Counted from the first letter of the stretch, positions 44,052 through 53,120 are shown. The stretch: DNA of 64,000 nucleotides from Candidatus Rifleibacteriota bacterium (GCA_012517355.1 JAAYVD010000081.1:1-64000), one strand, 5' to 3'. Program-made: numbers and translations. The notes: generated by a model not told the origin, from the sequence alone.

Positions 44052-45602
44052 TCAGTCGAGCACCTGGTGGACGACGTCGAGGACGGTGCCGTCGCGCCAC
44101 TCGATGATGGCGACGGGGCGGTCGCCCAGGCGGGGCTGGTCGGGAACCCCGGTCAGGGCGTGCGTTTCCTGCATGAGCTGCGGCAGGGTGACGAGGGGGA
44201 TGCGGCTGCCTTTGAGTCGGTCGAGGAGGTCGGGGCGGCGGGGGTTGATGGCGATGCCGCGCTCGGTGACCACGACGTCGATGACCTCGCCGGGGGTGGA
44301 GACGGTGGTGACCTTCTCGCGGATGATGGGCATGCGCTTTCGGAAGGAGGGGGCGGTGATGATGCAGCAGGTCGAGCCGGCGGCGGCGTCGGAATGGCCG
44401 CCGATGCCGTGCAGCAGCAGGCCGTCGCTGTGGGTGTTGACGTTGACGTTGAAATCGAGGTCGATCTCGGTGGCGCCGAGGATGGCGACGTCGAGCTGGT
44501 TGGCCAGGCACCCCTTGGCGTGCTGGTTGTACGAGGTGTGGGGGGTGGACTCGACGTGGCGCACGTTGTCGCGGCAGGACTCGACGGCGGCGAGGTCGAA
44601 ACTCTGCAGGTCGATGATGGCGCCGAGCTGCCCTTCCTTCAGCATGTCGACGAGGATCTTGTTGGCCCCGCCGTGGGCGAAGCTGGCCTTGATCCCTTTC
44701 TTCCGCATGCGTTCGGCCAGGAAGGCGTTGGCGGCCAGGGAGATGCCGCCGGCACCGGCCTGGAAGGAGAAGCCCTCCTTCATGATGCCGCTCTCCTCGA
44801 TGAACTGGGCGGTATACTCGGCGATCAGGAGCTGGGTGGGCGATTTGGTCAGGCGGGTGGTGCCCGAAACGATCTGGGTGGGGTCGCCGATGGTCTCGAC
44901 GGGCAGCACGTAATCGACATTGCCGCCCTGGATCGACCAGGGGAGGCAGGGGTAGGGGACCAGGTTGTCGGTGAGCAGGACCACCTGGTCGGCCCAGAGC
45001 GAATCGGGAAGGGCGTAGCACATCGGGCCGCAGGCGCTCTTGCCGTGAACCCCGTTGGCGTTGCCGGTAGGGTCGGCGGTCGGGGCGGCGATGAACGCGA
45101 TGTCGATGTGCAGGTCGCCGTCCTGGATGGCGCGGTAGCGGCCCCCGTGGGAACGCAGCACCGCGGGTTTCTTCATCAGGCCCTTGGAGCAGGCCACCCC
45201 CACCTGCCCGTTCATCGAGCCCTCGACGTGGGAAATGACCCCGCTCTTGATCAGGTCGACCAGCAGGTCATGGACGGGGAACAGGGCGGAGGGGGCCACC
45301 ACCAGGTCCTTCAGTCCGCGGGCGGCGAGGCGGGTCATCACCTCGTTGACCACGCGGTCGCCGTTGCGGAGGTGGTGATGGAAGGAGATGGTCATGCCGG
45401 AGCGGGGCTGGAGGCGGTCCAGCAGTTCGTCCCAGGCGGGGATCACCTTGTCGATCGGGCCGCGATGGGGGGTGGTGGCGATCCGGCGGCCGGCGACGTT
45501 CCCTTCCACCTTGCCGGAAAAAGCGCCCTGGAAGGGTTTCAGGGGGCGCCCGTCGAGATGCGTGGGAATCCTGCGTCCGATGCTGTTGTGGGTCCAGTCC
45601 AT
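44052..45602 (-). CDS. citF: Citrate lyase alpha subunit (citrate:ACP transferase)
   Basis: 516 residues, the usual CitF length. In citrate lyase CitF exchanges acetyl-ACP for citryl-ACP. SFHHHLRNGDRVVNEVM, SHVEGSMNGQVGVACSKG, RSHGGRYRAIQDG, EGFSFQAGAGGISLA and GGHSDAAAGS are family-typical. No citD (ACP), citE (lyase) or citC/G/X is nearby, so either the other subunits lie elsewhere or the protein is a stand-alone CoA- or ACP-transferase. The ATG at 45602 follows GGAGGGGAACACC. Confidence 0.93.
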   Translation of the reverse strand: MDWTHNSIGRRIPTHLDGRPLKPFQGAFSGKVEGNVAGRRIATTPHRGPIDKVIPAWDELLDRLQPRSGMTISFHHHLRNGDRVVNEVMTRLAARGLKDLVVAPSALFPVHDLLVDLIKSGVISHVEGSMNGQVGVACSKGLMKKPAVLRSHGGRYRAIQDGDLHIDIAFIAAPTADPTGNANGVHGKSACGPMCYALPDSLWADQVVLLTDNLVPYPCLPWSIQGGNVDYVLPVETIGDPTQIVSGTTRLTKSPTQLLIAEYTAQFIEESGIMKEGFSFQAGAGGISLAANAFLAERMRKKGIKASFAHGGANKILVDMLKEGQLGAIIDLQSFDLAAVESCRDNVRHVESTPHTSYNQHAKGCLANQLDVAILGATEIDLDFNVNVNTHSDGLLLHGIGGHSDAAAGSTCCIITAPSFRKRMPIIREKVTTVSTPGEVIDVVVTERGIAINPRRPDLLDRLKGSRIPLVTLPQLMQETHALTGVPDQPRLGDRPVAIIEWRDGTVLDVVHQVLD

Positions 45603-45692
45603 GGTGTTCCCCTCCCGCTCTGGTCGTGGTGATGGTTCCGCCCGAACTTACCATGAACCGGGAGGCAAGGCAACCCGGGGGCCACGGCCGGT

Positions 45693-45721
45693 TTGGCGGG
45701 GCGTGGGAAATGTGCTACCCT
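45693..45721 (+). promoter_or_regulatory. Promoter of the kinase-coaE-moaB operon
   Basis: TTGGCG, a 17-base spacer and TACCCT, ending 27 bases before the kinase ATG at 45749. Confidence 0.6.
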
Positions 45722-45748
45722 GAGCCGTCCCGCGAAGAACGGAAACCC

Positions 45749-47773
45749 ATGGACAAGCCGCCCAAGACCCCGAGCCTCTCCTCACCCGCCGAGCCCAGCC
45801 TGGTGGCCGAGATCGGCCAGGCCATTGCGCATCTCAGCCCGGACCGGGCCGTCCTGCTGCTGATCGAACGGGCCCTCGCCGCCACCCAGGCCCGCGGGGC
45901 CCTGCTCCTGCTGCCCCACGAGAAGTTGCGGGAGATGGTGCCGGTTTTCGAGAACCTGCCGGGCGAAGGGCAACGCCCCACCTGGGGCAACCGGTTGCTC
46001 GAGGCCCTCTACCAGGTGTTCCTGGACGGCCTCACCTGCTTCTGGGACCGGGAAATGGTGGGCAAGCACGGGTTCCAATGCCCCTGCCCGGACGGGGCCA
46101 TCGCCCTGGTGATGCCCGTCAAACTGGCCGGTCGGGCCGTGGCCATGTTGTTCATCTTCCGGTGCACCCAGTCGGGAACCTTCACCGCAGATCACCAGAA
46201 CCTGCTCGAGGGGTTGACCCCGTTCATGGGCACTCTGGTCGAGAACTACCGGCTGCATTCCGAGATGATCCACAAGAACTCCCGCCTGTCCGCCCTCTAC
46301 GAGATCTCCCAGCGGGCCGAGTCCCTGATCGACCTGCGCGACGTCTACGATGCCCTGGGGCGGGTGGTCCACAGTTTCATCGATTTCGACGCCTACATGC
46401 TGCACCTGCTGGCCGACGACGGGAAGACCCTGGAGGCGCGGAAGGACTCGGCCACCGGCGGTTTCCCGCACCGGTTGATCCTGGGGGAGGGTCTGATCGG
46501 CCAGGCCGCCCAGGCCATGAAGCCGCACCTGACCTACACCAAGGAGTTCAATTCGGTGCTCATCCTCCCCATCGTGGTGTCGGGCAAGCTGCTCGGCGTG
46601 GTGACGATCGCCAGCCGGAAGCCCTACGCCTACCGGGACGAGGACATCATCGGCCTCCGGATCATCACCACCCAGATCGGCTCGGTCGACCAGCTGTTCA
46701 AGGACCTGGTGCGGTTGCGCGGGTTCACCGCCCACATCCTCGAGAGCATGAACTCCGGCGTGCTGATCTTCGACAATGACGGCCGGGTGTCGCTGGCCAA
46801 CCCCGAGATGACCAAGCTCCTGGCCCAGCCCCTCCCCGTGGGCTGGAGCCCCCAGGTCCCCAGCCCGTCCATTCCAGGCCCGCTGAGCGAACTGATCCGC
46901 GACATCCTCGAGCGCAAGGTGTCCCAGGAGAACGTCCGCATCCGGCTCGAGGAGTCCCACCCCCCAAAAACCCTCGAGGTGACCGCCTTCCCGTTCCGGG
47001 ACGAAAACGGCATGATGCTCGGAACCGCCTTCTTCCTGAAGGACATCACCCAGATCATCCGCCTGGAGGACCAGCTGAAGCGGGCCGACCGGCTGTCGGC
47101 CCTGGGCGTGCTGGCCGCCGGCATCGCCCACGAGATCCGCAACCCCTTGACCGGCATCAAGATGATCGTCCAGCTGCAGATGTCCGACCTGCCCCCCGGC
47201 GATCCGCGCCGGGAGCCGGTCGAAATCATCCAGCGCGAAATCGACCGGCTCGAACGCATCATCGTCAACCTGCTCGATTTCGCCCGGCCGAGCAAGCCCA
47301 AGGCTGTCCAGGTCAACCTGGCCGAGGTGCTGGATGCCTGCCTGTTGCTGCTGCACAACCAGACCAAAAAGGCCGGGGTCCACCTGGAACGGGAGTTCCC
47401 CGCCGATCTGCCGACCCTGATCGGGGATCCCGACCAGTTGAAACAGGTGTTCTTGAACATCCTGACCAACGCCATCCAGGCCTCCCAGGCCGGCGGGCTG
47501 CTCCGGGTCCGGCTGGAACCGCGGCCCGGCTGGGTGGCCGCCGCGATCCAGGACACCGGGCCGGGCATTCCCCAGGAGCGGCTGCGGGCCATCTTCGATC
47601 CCTTCATGACCACGAAGGAGGAAGGGACCGGCCTGGGGCTCCCCCTGGCCCAGCGCATCGTCGACGAGCACGGGGGCCGGATCGAGGTCGACAGCGTCCT
47701 GGGCAGCGGTTCCACCTTCACCGTCGTCCTGCCGCTACGGACCGAGGCGGAACCGGAGGCCACCCATGCCTGA
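45749..47773 (+). CDS. Cytoplasmic sensor histidine kinase with two GAF domains and a PAS domain
   Basis: 674 residues with no TM segment. GAF-like domains lie at about 20-175 and 185-340, a PAS domain at about 345-440, HisKA with phospho-acceptor His461 (AGIAHEIRNPLTG) and a HATPase_c domain (NILTNAIQAS, DTGPGIP, GTGLGLPLA) to the end. NtrB-like sequence around the His suggests a partner of the NtrC class, not present here. The ATG at 45749 follows a weak ACGGAA. The 3' end overlaps coaE by 8 bases. Confidence 0.93.
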   Translation: MDKPPKTPSLSSPAEPSLVAEIGQAIAHLSPDRAVLLLIERALAATQARGALLLLPHEKLREMVPVFENLPGEGQRPTWGNRLLEALYQVFLDGLTCFWDREMVGKHGFQCPCPDGAIALVMPVKLAGRAVAMLFIFRCTQSGTFTADHQNLLEGLTPFMGTLVENYRLHSEMIHKNSRLSALYEISQRAESLIDLRDVYDALGRVVHSFIDFDAYMLHLLADDGKTLEARKDSATGGFPHRLILGEGLIGQAAQAMKPHLTYTKEFNSVLILPIVVSGKLLGVVTIASRKPYAYRDEDIIGLRIITTQIGSVDQLFKDLVRLRGFTAHILESMNSGVLIFDNDGRVSLANPEMTKLLAQPLPVGWSPQVPSPSIPGPLSELIRDILERKVSQENVRIRLEESHPPKTLEVTAFPFRDENGMMLGTAFFLKDITQIIRLEDQLKRADRLSALGVLAAGIAHEIRNPLTGIKMIVQLQMSDLPPGDPRREPVEIIQREIDRLERIIVNLLDFARPSKPKAVQVNLAEVLDACLLLLHNQTKKAGVHLEREFPADLPTLIGDPDQLKQVFLNILTNAIQASQAGGLLRVRLEPRPGWVAAAIQDTGPGIPQERLRAIFDPFMTTKEEGTGLGLPLAQRIVDEHGGRIEVDSVLGSGSTFTVVLPLRTEAEPEATHA

Positions 47774-48425
47774 CCCCACCTCTCCCATCCTCGGCATCAC
47801 CGGCCCCATCGGGTCGGGCAAGACCACGGTGGCCGGCCTGTTCGCGGCCCACGGCTACCTCAACCTGGAAGTCGACCACGTGGGACACGAGGTGCTGGCC
47901 CGCCAGGACATCCGGGACCGCGTCCTGGCCGCCTTCGGCCCCGGCGTCGGGGACGGCCTGGGCGGGATCAACCGCCGGGAACTGGGGCGGCTGGTGTTCG
48001 CCTCGACCGCGGACCGGGACCGCCTCAACGCCATCATGCATCCGCCCATGGTGGCCGAGGTGGAGCGGCGGGTGCGTGAGCACCGGGCCGCCACCGGCCA
48101 GGGGGTGATCATCAACGCCGCCCTTCTCTACGCGATGAAACTCGACCGTTTGTGCCGATGGATCATCTATGTGCAGGCCCCTTCCGAGATCCGGCTCGAC
48201 CGCATCGTCACAACCCGCGGTCTGCCCGTCGACCGGGCCCGTACCCGCCTGGCGGCCCAGGATCCGGAGCCGCAGGGGGATCCCCGCGTGATCTTCTGCG
48301 CCAACGACGGATCGCTCGCGGACCTGGCCCGGTGGGTGGACGCCACCCAGGCCCGGTTGCTCGGCATCGCCCCGGAGGGCGGACCGCTTCCGCCCGACGG
48401 GCACCGCACGGAGAGAACAGCATGA
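47766..48425 (+). CDS. coaE: Dephospho-CoA kinase
   Basis: 219 residues. It phosphorylates the ribose 3'-OH of dephospho-CoA, the last step of CoA synthesis. The P-loop is GITGPIGSGKTTVA; EVDHVGHEVL and INRRELGRLVFAS follow as expected, with HPPMVAEVERRV and VQAPSEIRLDRI. It overlaps the kinase gene by 8 bases, and its stop overlaps the next start as ATGA. Confidence 0.94.
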   Translation: MPDPTSPILGITGPIGSGKTTVAGLFAAHGYLNLEVDHVGHEVLARQDIRDRVLAAFGPGVGDGLGGINRRELGRLVFASTADRDRLNAIMHPPMVAEVERRVREHRAATGQGVIINAALLYAMKLDRLCRWIIYVQAPSEIRLDRIVTTRGLPVDRARTRLAAQDPEPQGDPRVIFCANDGSLADLARWVDATQARLLGIAPEGGPLPPDGHRTERTA

Positions 48426-49267
48426 CCCTTCCCGCCCACCCCCCCTTCCCCGCGGATGACGGCCGCGACGCCCACACCTGCGGCGCGTTTGACAACGGCC
48501 CCCTGGCCGCCCTGGTCGATGATCTCGCCCGTCACGATCCCTTGCCGCATTGCGGCCTGTCCCACCTGATGGACGGGCTCTTCCTCGTTCCCGTCACTTC
48601 CCGGGGCGGGAACGGGAAAGCCGTCTTTCATGTCGAGGAAACCGGCCTGCTGCGCCTTTTCACCTCTGAAACCACCTTCCGACAGGCGTTTCCCACCCCC
48701 CCTGACCACATCCTCGTTCCTCTCCGGGCCTTGCTGGGGGAGGGCGCGCTCCAGGCCGGCGGTCGGCCGATCACGCGGATCGAGATCGTCCGGGCAGCCG
48801 GCCGGCCGGTGGTGATCGGGATGGACCTGATCGCCAAGATCGGGCACCTGGCGGCCGGGCCGCACGGGCCGCTCGTCGGAGCCTCCAGGGAGTCGTCGGC
48901 GACGGACGGCACCGCCGGGGGGTCGGTCGACATCCCGGCCGGGGAGACCCTGGTCATTTCGCCCCCCGACCCGCCCGTCCCGCAGGAGTTCCTCGAACAC
49001 CTGCGGCAGGTTTTCGGCCCCGCTTCCGAGGTGGCCGCCGTCTACCTGTTCGACACCGCCTTCGGCGGGGCCGAGACCAGCCTGATCATCGGGGTCCTGC
49101 CGGCCCCCGGCCGGTCACGGGAAGAGATCGACCGTCTGTGGCCGGCGGCCATCGCCGGGGTGGAAGGCAGCCTTCACGACCGGGCCTGCCTCGACTTCCT
49201 GATCCTGGACGACCCGGAACTGGTCGAGGTGGTCACCACCACCGTCGACCCCCTGCCGATCCGGTGA
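48422..49267 (+). CDS. SseB-family protein
   Basis: 281 residues. The N-terminal half (LFLVPVTSRGGNGKAVFHVEETGLLRLFTSETTFRQAFP) resembles the SseB N-terminal domain, and IPAGETLVISPPDPPVPQEFLEHLRQVF onwards resembles its C-terminal domain. The molecular role of SseB proteins is not well defined; E. coli SseB is linked to serine sensitivity. The ATG at 48422 overlaps the coaE stop, and the stop overlaps the next ATG as TGATG. Confidence 0.75.
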   Translation: MTLPAHPPFPADDGRDAHTCGAFDNGPLAALVDDLARHDPLPHCGLSHLMDGLFLVPVTSRGGNGKAVFHVEETGLLRLFTSETTFRQAFPTPPDHILVPLRALLGEGALQAGGRPITRIEIVRAAGRPVVIGMDLIAKIGHLAAGPHGPLVGASRESSATDGTAGGSVDIPAGETLVISPPDPPVPQEFLEHLRQVFGPASEVAAVYLFDTAFGGAETSLIIGVLPAPGRSREEIDRLWPAAIAGVEGSLHDRACLDFLILDDPELVEVVTTTVDPLPIR

Positions 49268-50529
49268 TGACCGCCGCGACCGGGGGCCGTCGCCCGCCGA
49301 TGAAGATCCTGCTGGCCGGGAGCCCTGGGGCCAACATCGGGGCTTTCCACCAGGCTCTTCAGGGGTTCGGGTTCGAGGTGGTGGTGACCACCACCCCGGC
49401 GGCCACCCTCACGGCGTTCCATGTCCAGCGTCCCCCCGTCGTGATTCTGCACGCCGATCTGGCGGCTCGGGCAGGCCAGGACCTGGGCCACCGGCTGCGC
49501 GAGGCCGCCGCCGACCAGCCCTGCTTCATGGTCCTGCTGCACGAGGGGGAGGAGGCGGAATCGGTCGGGGAGGCGGTGCTGAGCCTGTTCGACGACGTCC
49601 TGTGCCGGCCCTGGAAGACCATCGAACTACGGGCCCGCCTGCGGACCTGGGAACGGGTGGTCCGTCTGCAGGCCGACCTGCAGGCCGGACTCGACCGGCT
49701 GGCGGCCGCCAACACCCTGATCCTGCGGGCCAACGACCAGATGAAGAAGGATCTCTACGCCGTGGCGAAGATCCAGACCTCGTTGTTGCCGGCCACCCTG
49801 CCGGTGCTCGAGGGTGCGGAGTTCGCCTGGGCGTACCGGCCCCGCTCCGAACTGGCCGGGGACGGCCTGAACGTGTTCCGGCTCGACGAGCACCACGTGG
49901 CCTGCTACATCCTGGACGTGTCCGGGCAGGGCACCTCGGCCGCCCTGTTGTCGGTCTCCCTCAGCCGGCTCCTGTCGCCCTTTCCGGCCCAGTCCGCCCT
50001 CCTGAAGGAATTGGCGGCAACCCCTCCGGGGTACCTCCTGCGATCTCCCGCCGCCGTGCTGGGAGACCTCAACCGCGACTTTCCGCTCGATCTGGCGACG
50101 AAAGAGTTCTTCACGATCCTGTACGGCATCCTCGACCTGCGCAACGGTCTCTTCACCTACGCCTCGGCGGGGCATCCCCGTCCGGTGGTGGTGTCGGGGC
50201 GGGGCCGGTGCCGGTTGGTCCCCGCCGGTGGCTTTCCGATCGGGTTCGTCGAGGGGGCGGCCTTCGAGGCCAGGAAACTGCGTCTACAGGCGGGGGACCG
50301 GCTGTTTTTGTTTTCGGACGGCCTCCCCGACGCCATGGATGCCGACCGGGTCCCGTTCTCCCGGGAGGGCATGCTGAGGGCCATGAAAGCCGTGGCCGGC
50401 CTTCCCCTCAAGCAGGGCGTCGACCGGGTCCTGGCCGCGGCGGAGGGATGGTGCGGTCCGGGGGGATTTCACGACGACGTGTCGTTGCTGGCACTCGAAT
50501 TCAGGGGACCGGCCGCCCCGCGCGGCTGA
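49267..50529 (+). CDS. PP2C-type (SpoIIE/RsbU-like) phosphatase with degenerate receiver domain
   Basis: 420 residues. Residues of about 10-125 have the length and spacing of a response-regulator receiver, including the final CRPWKTIELRARLRTW helix. The acidic pocket is absent and the expected phosphoryl Asp is out of place (VVILHADLAAR), so it is probably not phosphorylated in the normal way. A helix leads to a SpoIIE-type phosphatase domain (LLPATLPVLEGAEFAWAYRP, LDVSGQGTSAALLSVSLSRLL, YASAGHPRPVVV, FSDGLPDAMDA, FHDDVSLLAL). Such enzymes usually dephosphorylate an anti-sigma-factor antagonist, none of which is encoded nearby. Confidence 0.9.
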   Translation: MTAATGGRRPPMKILLAGSPGANIGAFHQALQGFGFEVVVTTTPAATLTAFHVQRPPVVILHADLAARAGQDLGHRLREAAADQPCFMVLLHEGEEAESVGEAVLSLFDDVLCRPWKTIELRARLRTWERVVRLQADLQAGLDRLAAANTLILRANDQMKKDLYAVAKIQTSLLPATLPVLEGAEFAWAYRPRSELAGDGLNVFRLDEHHVACYILDVSGQGTSAALLSVSLSRLLSPFPAQSALLKELAATPPGYLLRSPAAVLGDLNRDFPLDLATKEFFTILYGILDLRNGLFTYASAGHPRPVVVSGRGRCRLVPAGGFPIGFVEGAAFEARKLRLQAGDRLFLFSDGLPDAMDADRVPFSREGMLRAMKAVAGLPLKQGVDRVLAAAEGWCGPGGFHDDVSLLALEFRGPAAPRG

Positions 50530-50550
50530 AGGTCGCGAGAGGGGGACCGC

Positions 50551-51051
50551 ATGTCACACCGGGAACACGAAGCTGAGGCCCCGCGGGTGCTGTCGTTGGG
50601 GGTGTTGACCCTTTCCGACACCCGTGACGAGACCACCGACAAGTCGGGGGCGCTGCTGCAGGATCTCTTCCGGCAGGCGGGCCACCAGGTCGTCCGCTAT
50701 GCCGTCATCCGGGAGGACCCCGCCACGATCGAGGCCACCCTGCGGGACTGGCTGGCCGCGCCTTTGGACGCCATCGTGACCAACGGCGGTACGGGCCTGA
50801 CCTCGCGCGACGGCACCATCGAGGTGGCCCGCCGCCTGATGCAGAAGGAACTCGACGGGTTCGGGGAACTGTTCCGTCTGGTCTCCTATCACCAGATCGG
50901 CCCGGCGGCGATGCTGAGCCGGGCCACCGCCGGCCTTGCCGCGGGGCGCATCCTGATCTGCCTGCCCGGCTCGACGAAGGCGGTCCGGCTGGCGGTCACC
51001 CGGCTGATCCTGCCGCAGATCGGCCACATGATCCGCGAAGCCCGCCGCTGA
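50551..51051 (+). CDS. moaB: Molybdenum cofactor protein MoaB/MogA family
   Basis: 166 residues. The family adenylates molybdopterin or assists metal insertion. SLGVLTLSDTRDETTDKSG, DAIVTNGGTGLTSRDGT and GRILICLPGSTKAVRLAV are signature segments. The ATG at 50551 has GAGAGGGGGA upstream, 21 bases after the phosphatase gene. No other molybdenum-cofactor gene is present here. It is the last gene of the operon. Confidence 0.93.
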   Translation: MSHREHEAEAPRVLSLGVLTLSDTRDETTDKSGALLQDLFRQAGHQVVRYAVIREDPATIEATLRDWLAAPLDAIVTNGGTGLTSRDGTIEVARRLMQKELDGFGELFRLVSYHQIGPAAMLSRATAGLAAGRILICLPGSTKAVRLAVTRLILPQIGHMIREARR

Positions 51052-51093
51052 AGGGTCTTCCCATCGGCCCGCGCGCTGGTCAGAGGCGCTCCG

Positions 51094-51125
51094 CAAAGGG
51101 AAACCCGCCCGGCAGGCCGGGCGGG
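51094..51125 (-). terminator. Terminator between convergent moaB and the ATPase gene
   Basis: CCCGCCCGG, a short loop and CCGGGCGGG form a very stable stem at 51104-51125. On the minus strand it is followed by TTTCCCTTTG, so it should terminate the ATPase gene; moaB transcripts would also pass through it. Confidence 0.6.
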
Positions 51126-51163
51126 CGGGGTGCGGAGAGGGACGGTGGGCGGGTCGCCGGCGG

Positions 51164-52384
51164 TCAGCCGCCGAACAGGTTTCCCAGCCAGGTCTTTTTG
51201 GTGTCCTTGGCGAACTTCTTGCCGGTCAAGAACTCCATGATGCGGACCATGCCGGCGGCGTAGTCGCAGGAGGCATCCTGTTCGAAGACGGTCTTCTGGT
51301 GCTCGATCAGCTCGGAGATCTGCTTCCAGCTGTCCTTGAGGGTGAAGTCGGCCTTGCGTTTCATCGCCGTCTCGATTTCCTCGAGGGAACGTGAATACTG
51401 GGCGCCCTCGCGGTTGAGGACGAGCTTGATCTTGTCGGGCGGGTATTTCAGGTTCTCCATGACCTTCAGGCACTGGTGCATGCTCTTGATGTGGTTCATG
51501 TTGGGCAGCATCAGCAGGAAGATGGCGTCGGCCATGTCCATGGCGTTGATGGTGAGGTCCTGGAAGAAGGAGTGGGTGTCGAGGATGATGTAGTCGAAGT
51601 GCTTGCGGGCGAGCTCGACGAAGGCTCGCAGATGGCTCGAGTTGATCATTTCCGACTGCTCGGGCTTCTTGGGGGCGGCCAGCACGGAAAACCCCGATTT
51701 GTGATCGACGAGGTACTCCTTGAGCACCTCGGGCTTGTCGGTGGGGTTCTCGACGAGGTCGGCGATGGTGCGCTTGGGGTGCAGGTCGAGCATGAAGGCG
51801 AGGTCGCCGAACTGCAGGTCGAGGTCGACGAGCAGGGCCTTGGCCTGCCCCATCTTGGCGAGGCCGGCGGCCAGGTTGGCGGCGAACACGCTCTTGCCCG
51901 CCCCGCTCTTGGGGCTGAAGGCCACCACCAGTTTGCCCAGCTTGGTCTCGGCGGGGGTCTCGGGGGCCGCGGCGCGGAACCGGCTCGACAGGGCCGTCAT
52001 GATGCGGAGGGCGATGAAAGAATTGAGCCGCAGCATCATGTCGAAATCACCCTTGGCGATGACCATGACCGTGGAATCGACGGCGGTGCGCAGGGTGGCG
52101 TTGCGGGGCGCGCCGCCGACCAGGGCCATCTCGCCGAAGAAGCTGTCCTTGTCAGTATGGGAGAGGGTCTTGATCACCTTTTCGGCGTCGCCGTCCTTCT
52201 TCAGGACCTCGACCTTGCCTTCCTTGAGGAGGTAGAAGGCGTCACCGATGTCCCCTTCCTTGAACAGCACGGTGCCTTTGGGGCAGAAGCGCTCCTTGGT
52301 GACCTGGCTGACCTTGCTCAGATCGGAGTCTTCCAGTCCTTCGAACAATGCGATCTTCTTCAATATGTCGAGAATACGAATCAC
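51164..52384 (-). CDS. Cyclic-nucleotide-binding domain fused to a MinD/CpaE-type ATPase
   Basis: 406 residues. Residues 1-135 are a cyclic-nucleotide-binding domain whose phosphate-binding cassette (FFGEMALVGGAPRNATLRT) keeps the Glu and Arg that bind the cyclic phosphate. Residues of about 150-400 are a MinD-type P-loop ATPase with deviant Walker A (SPKSGAGKSVFAANLA), LLVDLDLQFGDLAFMLDL and DYIILDTHSFF; its closest style is CpaE/TadZ. cAMP or cGMP binding could control ATPase localisation. The start is GTG at 52384 because an in-frame TGA lies three codons upstream. A TATACT -10 box is at 52418-52423. Confidence 0.92.
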   Translation of the reverse strand: MIRILDILKKIALFEGLEDSDLSKVSQVTKERFCPKGTVLFKEGDIGDAFYLLKEGKVEVLKKDGDAEKVIKTLSHTDKDSFFGEMALVGGAPRNATLRTAVDSTVMVIAKGDFDMMLRLNSFIALRIMTALSSRFRAAAPETPAETKLGKLVVAFSPKSGAGKSVFAANLAAGLAKMGQAKALLVDLDLQFGDLAFMLDLHPKRTIADLVENPTDKPEVLKEYLVDHKSGFSVLAAPKKPEQSEMINSSHLRAFVELARKHFDYIILDTHSFFQDLTINAMDMADAIFLLMLPNMNHIKSMHQCLKVMENLKYPPDKIKLVLNREGAQYSRSLEEIETAMKRKADFTLKDSWKQISELIEHQKTVFEQDASCDYAAGMVRIMEFLTGKKFAKDTKKTWLGNLFGG

Positions 52385-52417
52385 TCCCTCTCAGAAAGAT
52401 TTGCCGCTACGGGGCAG

Positions 52418-52423
52418 AGTATA
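52418..52423 (-). promoter_or_regulatory. -10 box of the cyclic-nucleotide-binding ATPase gene
   Basis: TATACT on the minus strand, 33 bases upstream of the GTG start. The -35 region is G/C-rich without a match, so an activator may be needed. Confidence 0.5.
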
Positions 52424-52475
52424 GCACACCAGGGAGCCGGTCGGGCTCCCGAAGGTTGACCGGGGACGCGGCGGT

Positions 52476-52913
52476 TCATTTCCTCAGGGCGGCGGGAGGC
52501 TGTTCACCACCCGGGCCGGAGGCAGGGGTCGCGGGCAGCGGCGGCGCCGGCGGGGTCTCCCCTGGGTCGGCGGGCAGGCCCATCACCTTCTGATACAGCT
52601 TCTCGAGGGTCTCCATGTTGAGGACCTTCTCCCAGACCGATTCGGGGCCCTTCATGGAAATGAGTTTCACTTCCTTGGGATTGACCGCGATGAAGGCCAC
52701 CGGCTCGATGGTGGCGCCGCCGCCGGACCCGCCGCCGAAGCCTACGGAGTCCTTCTTGCCCTCGCCGCCGCCGGCGCCGAACCCGAAGGAGACCTTGGTC
52801 ACGGGGATGATGGTCCAGTTCTGGACCGTGTGGGGTTCGCCGATCACCGTCTTGGAGTTGATGGCGACCTGGAGCTCGGAAAGAACCGTCTTGATCAGGG
52901 AATCGATACCCAT
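52476..52913 (-). CDS. gerW: GerW/YtfJ-family protein
   Basis: 145 residues. The family is named for a Bacillus spore protein needed for germination but also occurs in non-spore-formers. VIGEPHTVQNWTIIPVTKVSFGFGAGGGEG and GGGATIEPVAFIAVNPKEVKLI are the family core. The last 35 residues are Pro/Ala-rich. The ATG at 52913 has GAGGAGG 10 bases upstream. The DUF2953 partner lies upstream on the same strand, as in Bacillus ytfI-ytfJ, but a terminator lies between them here. Confidence 0.92.
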   Translation of the reverse strand: MGIDSLIKTVLSELQVAINSKTVIGEPHTVQNWTIIPVTKVSFGFGAGGGEGKKDSVGFGGGSGGGATIEPVAFIAVNPKEVKLISMKGPESVWEKVLNMETLEKLYQKVMGLPADPGETPPAPPLPATPASGPGGEQPPAALRK

Positions 52914-52976
52914 CCTGGGGAACCTCCTCGAGATTGGGAGTTCATCTTACCAAAGAACCGGGCGGAAGGGAATGAC

Positions 52977-52998
52977 AAAAAGAGCCTCCGGCAGGAGG
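52977..52998 (-). terminator. Terminator between the DUF2953 gene and gerW
   Basis: Read on the minus strand: CCTCC, a short loop, GGAGG, CTC, then TTTTT. It separates gerW from the upstream gene, and a weak TAAGAT box at 52944-52949 could start gerW transcription. Confidence 0.55.
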
Positions 52999-53120
52999 AT
53001 CGTCGGGAACCATGCCGAAGCACGGGTGAACACCGATCAGCCCGGTTCGGAGGAAGCCACCGGAACGGCCTTGCCCGGAACCCGGACGGCCAACCGGTGG
53101 CAGCGCCGGCATCAACACGG

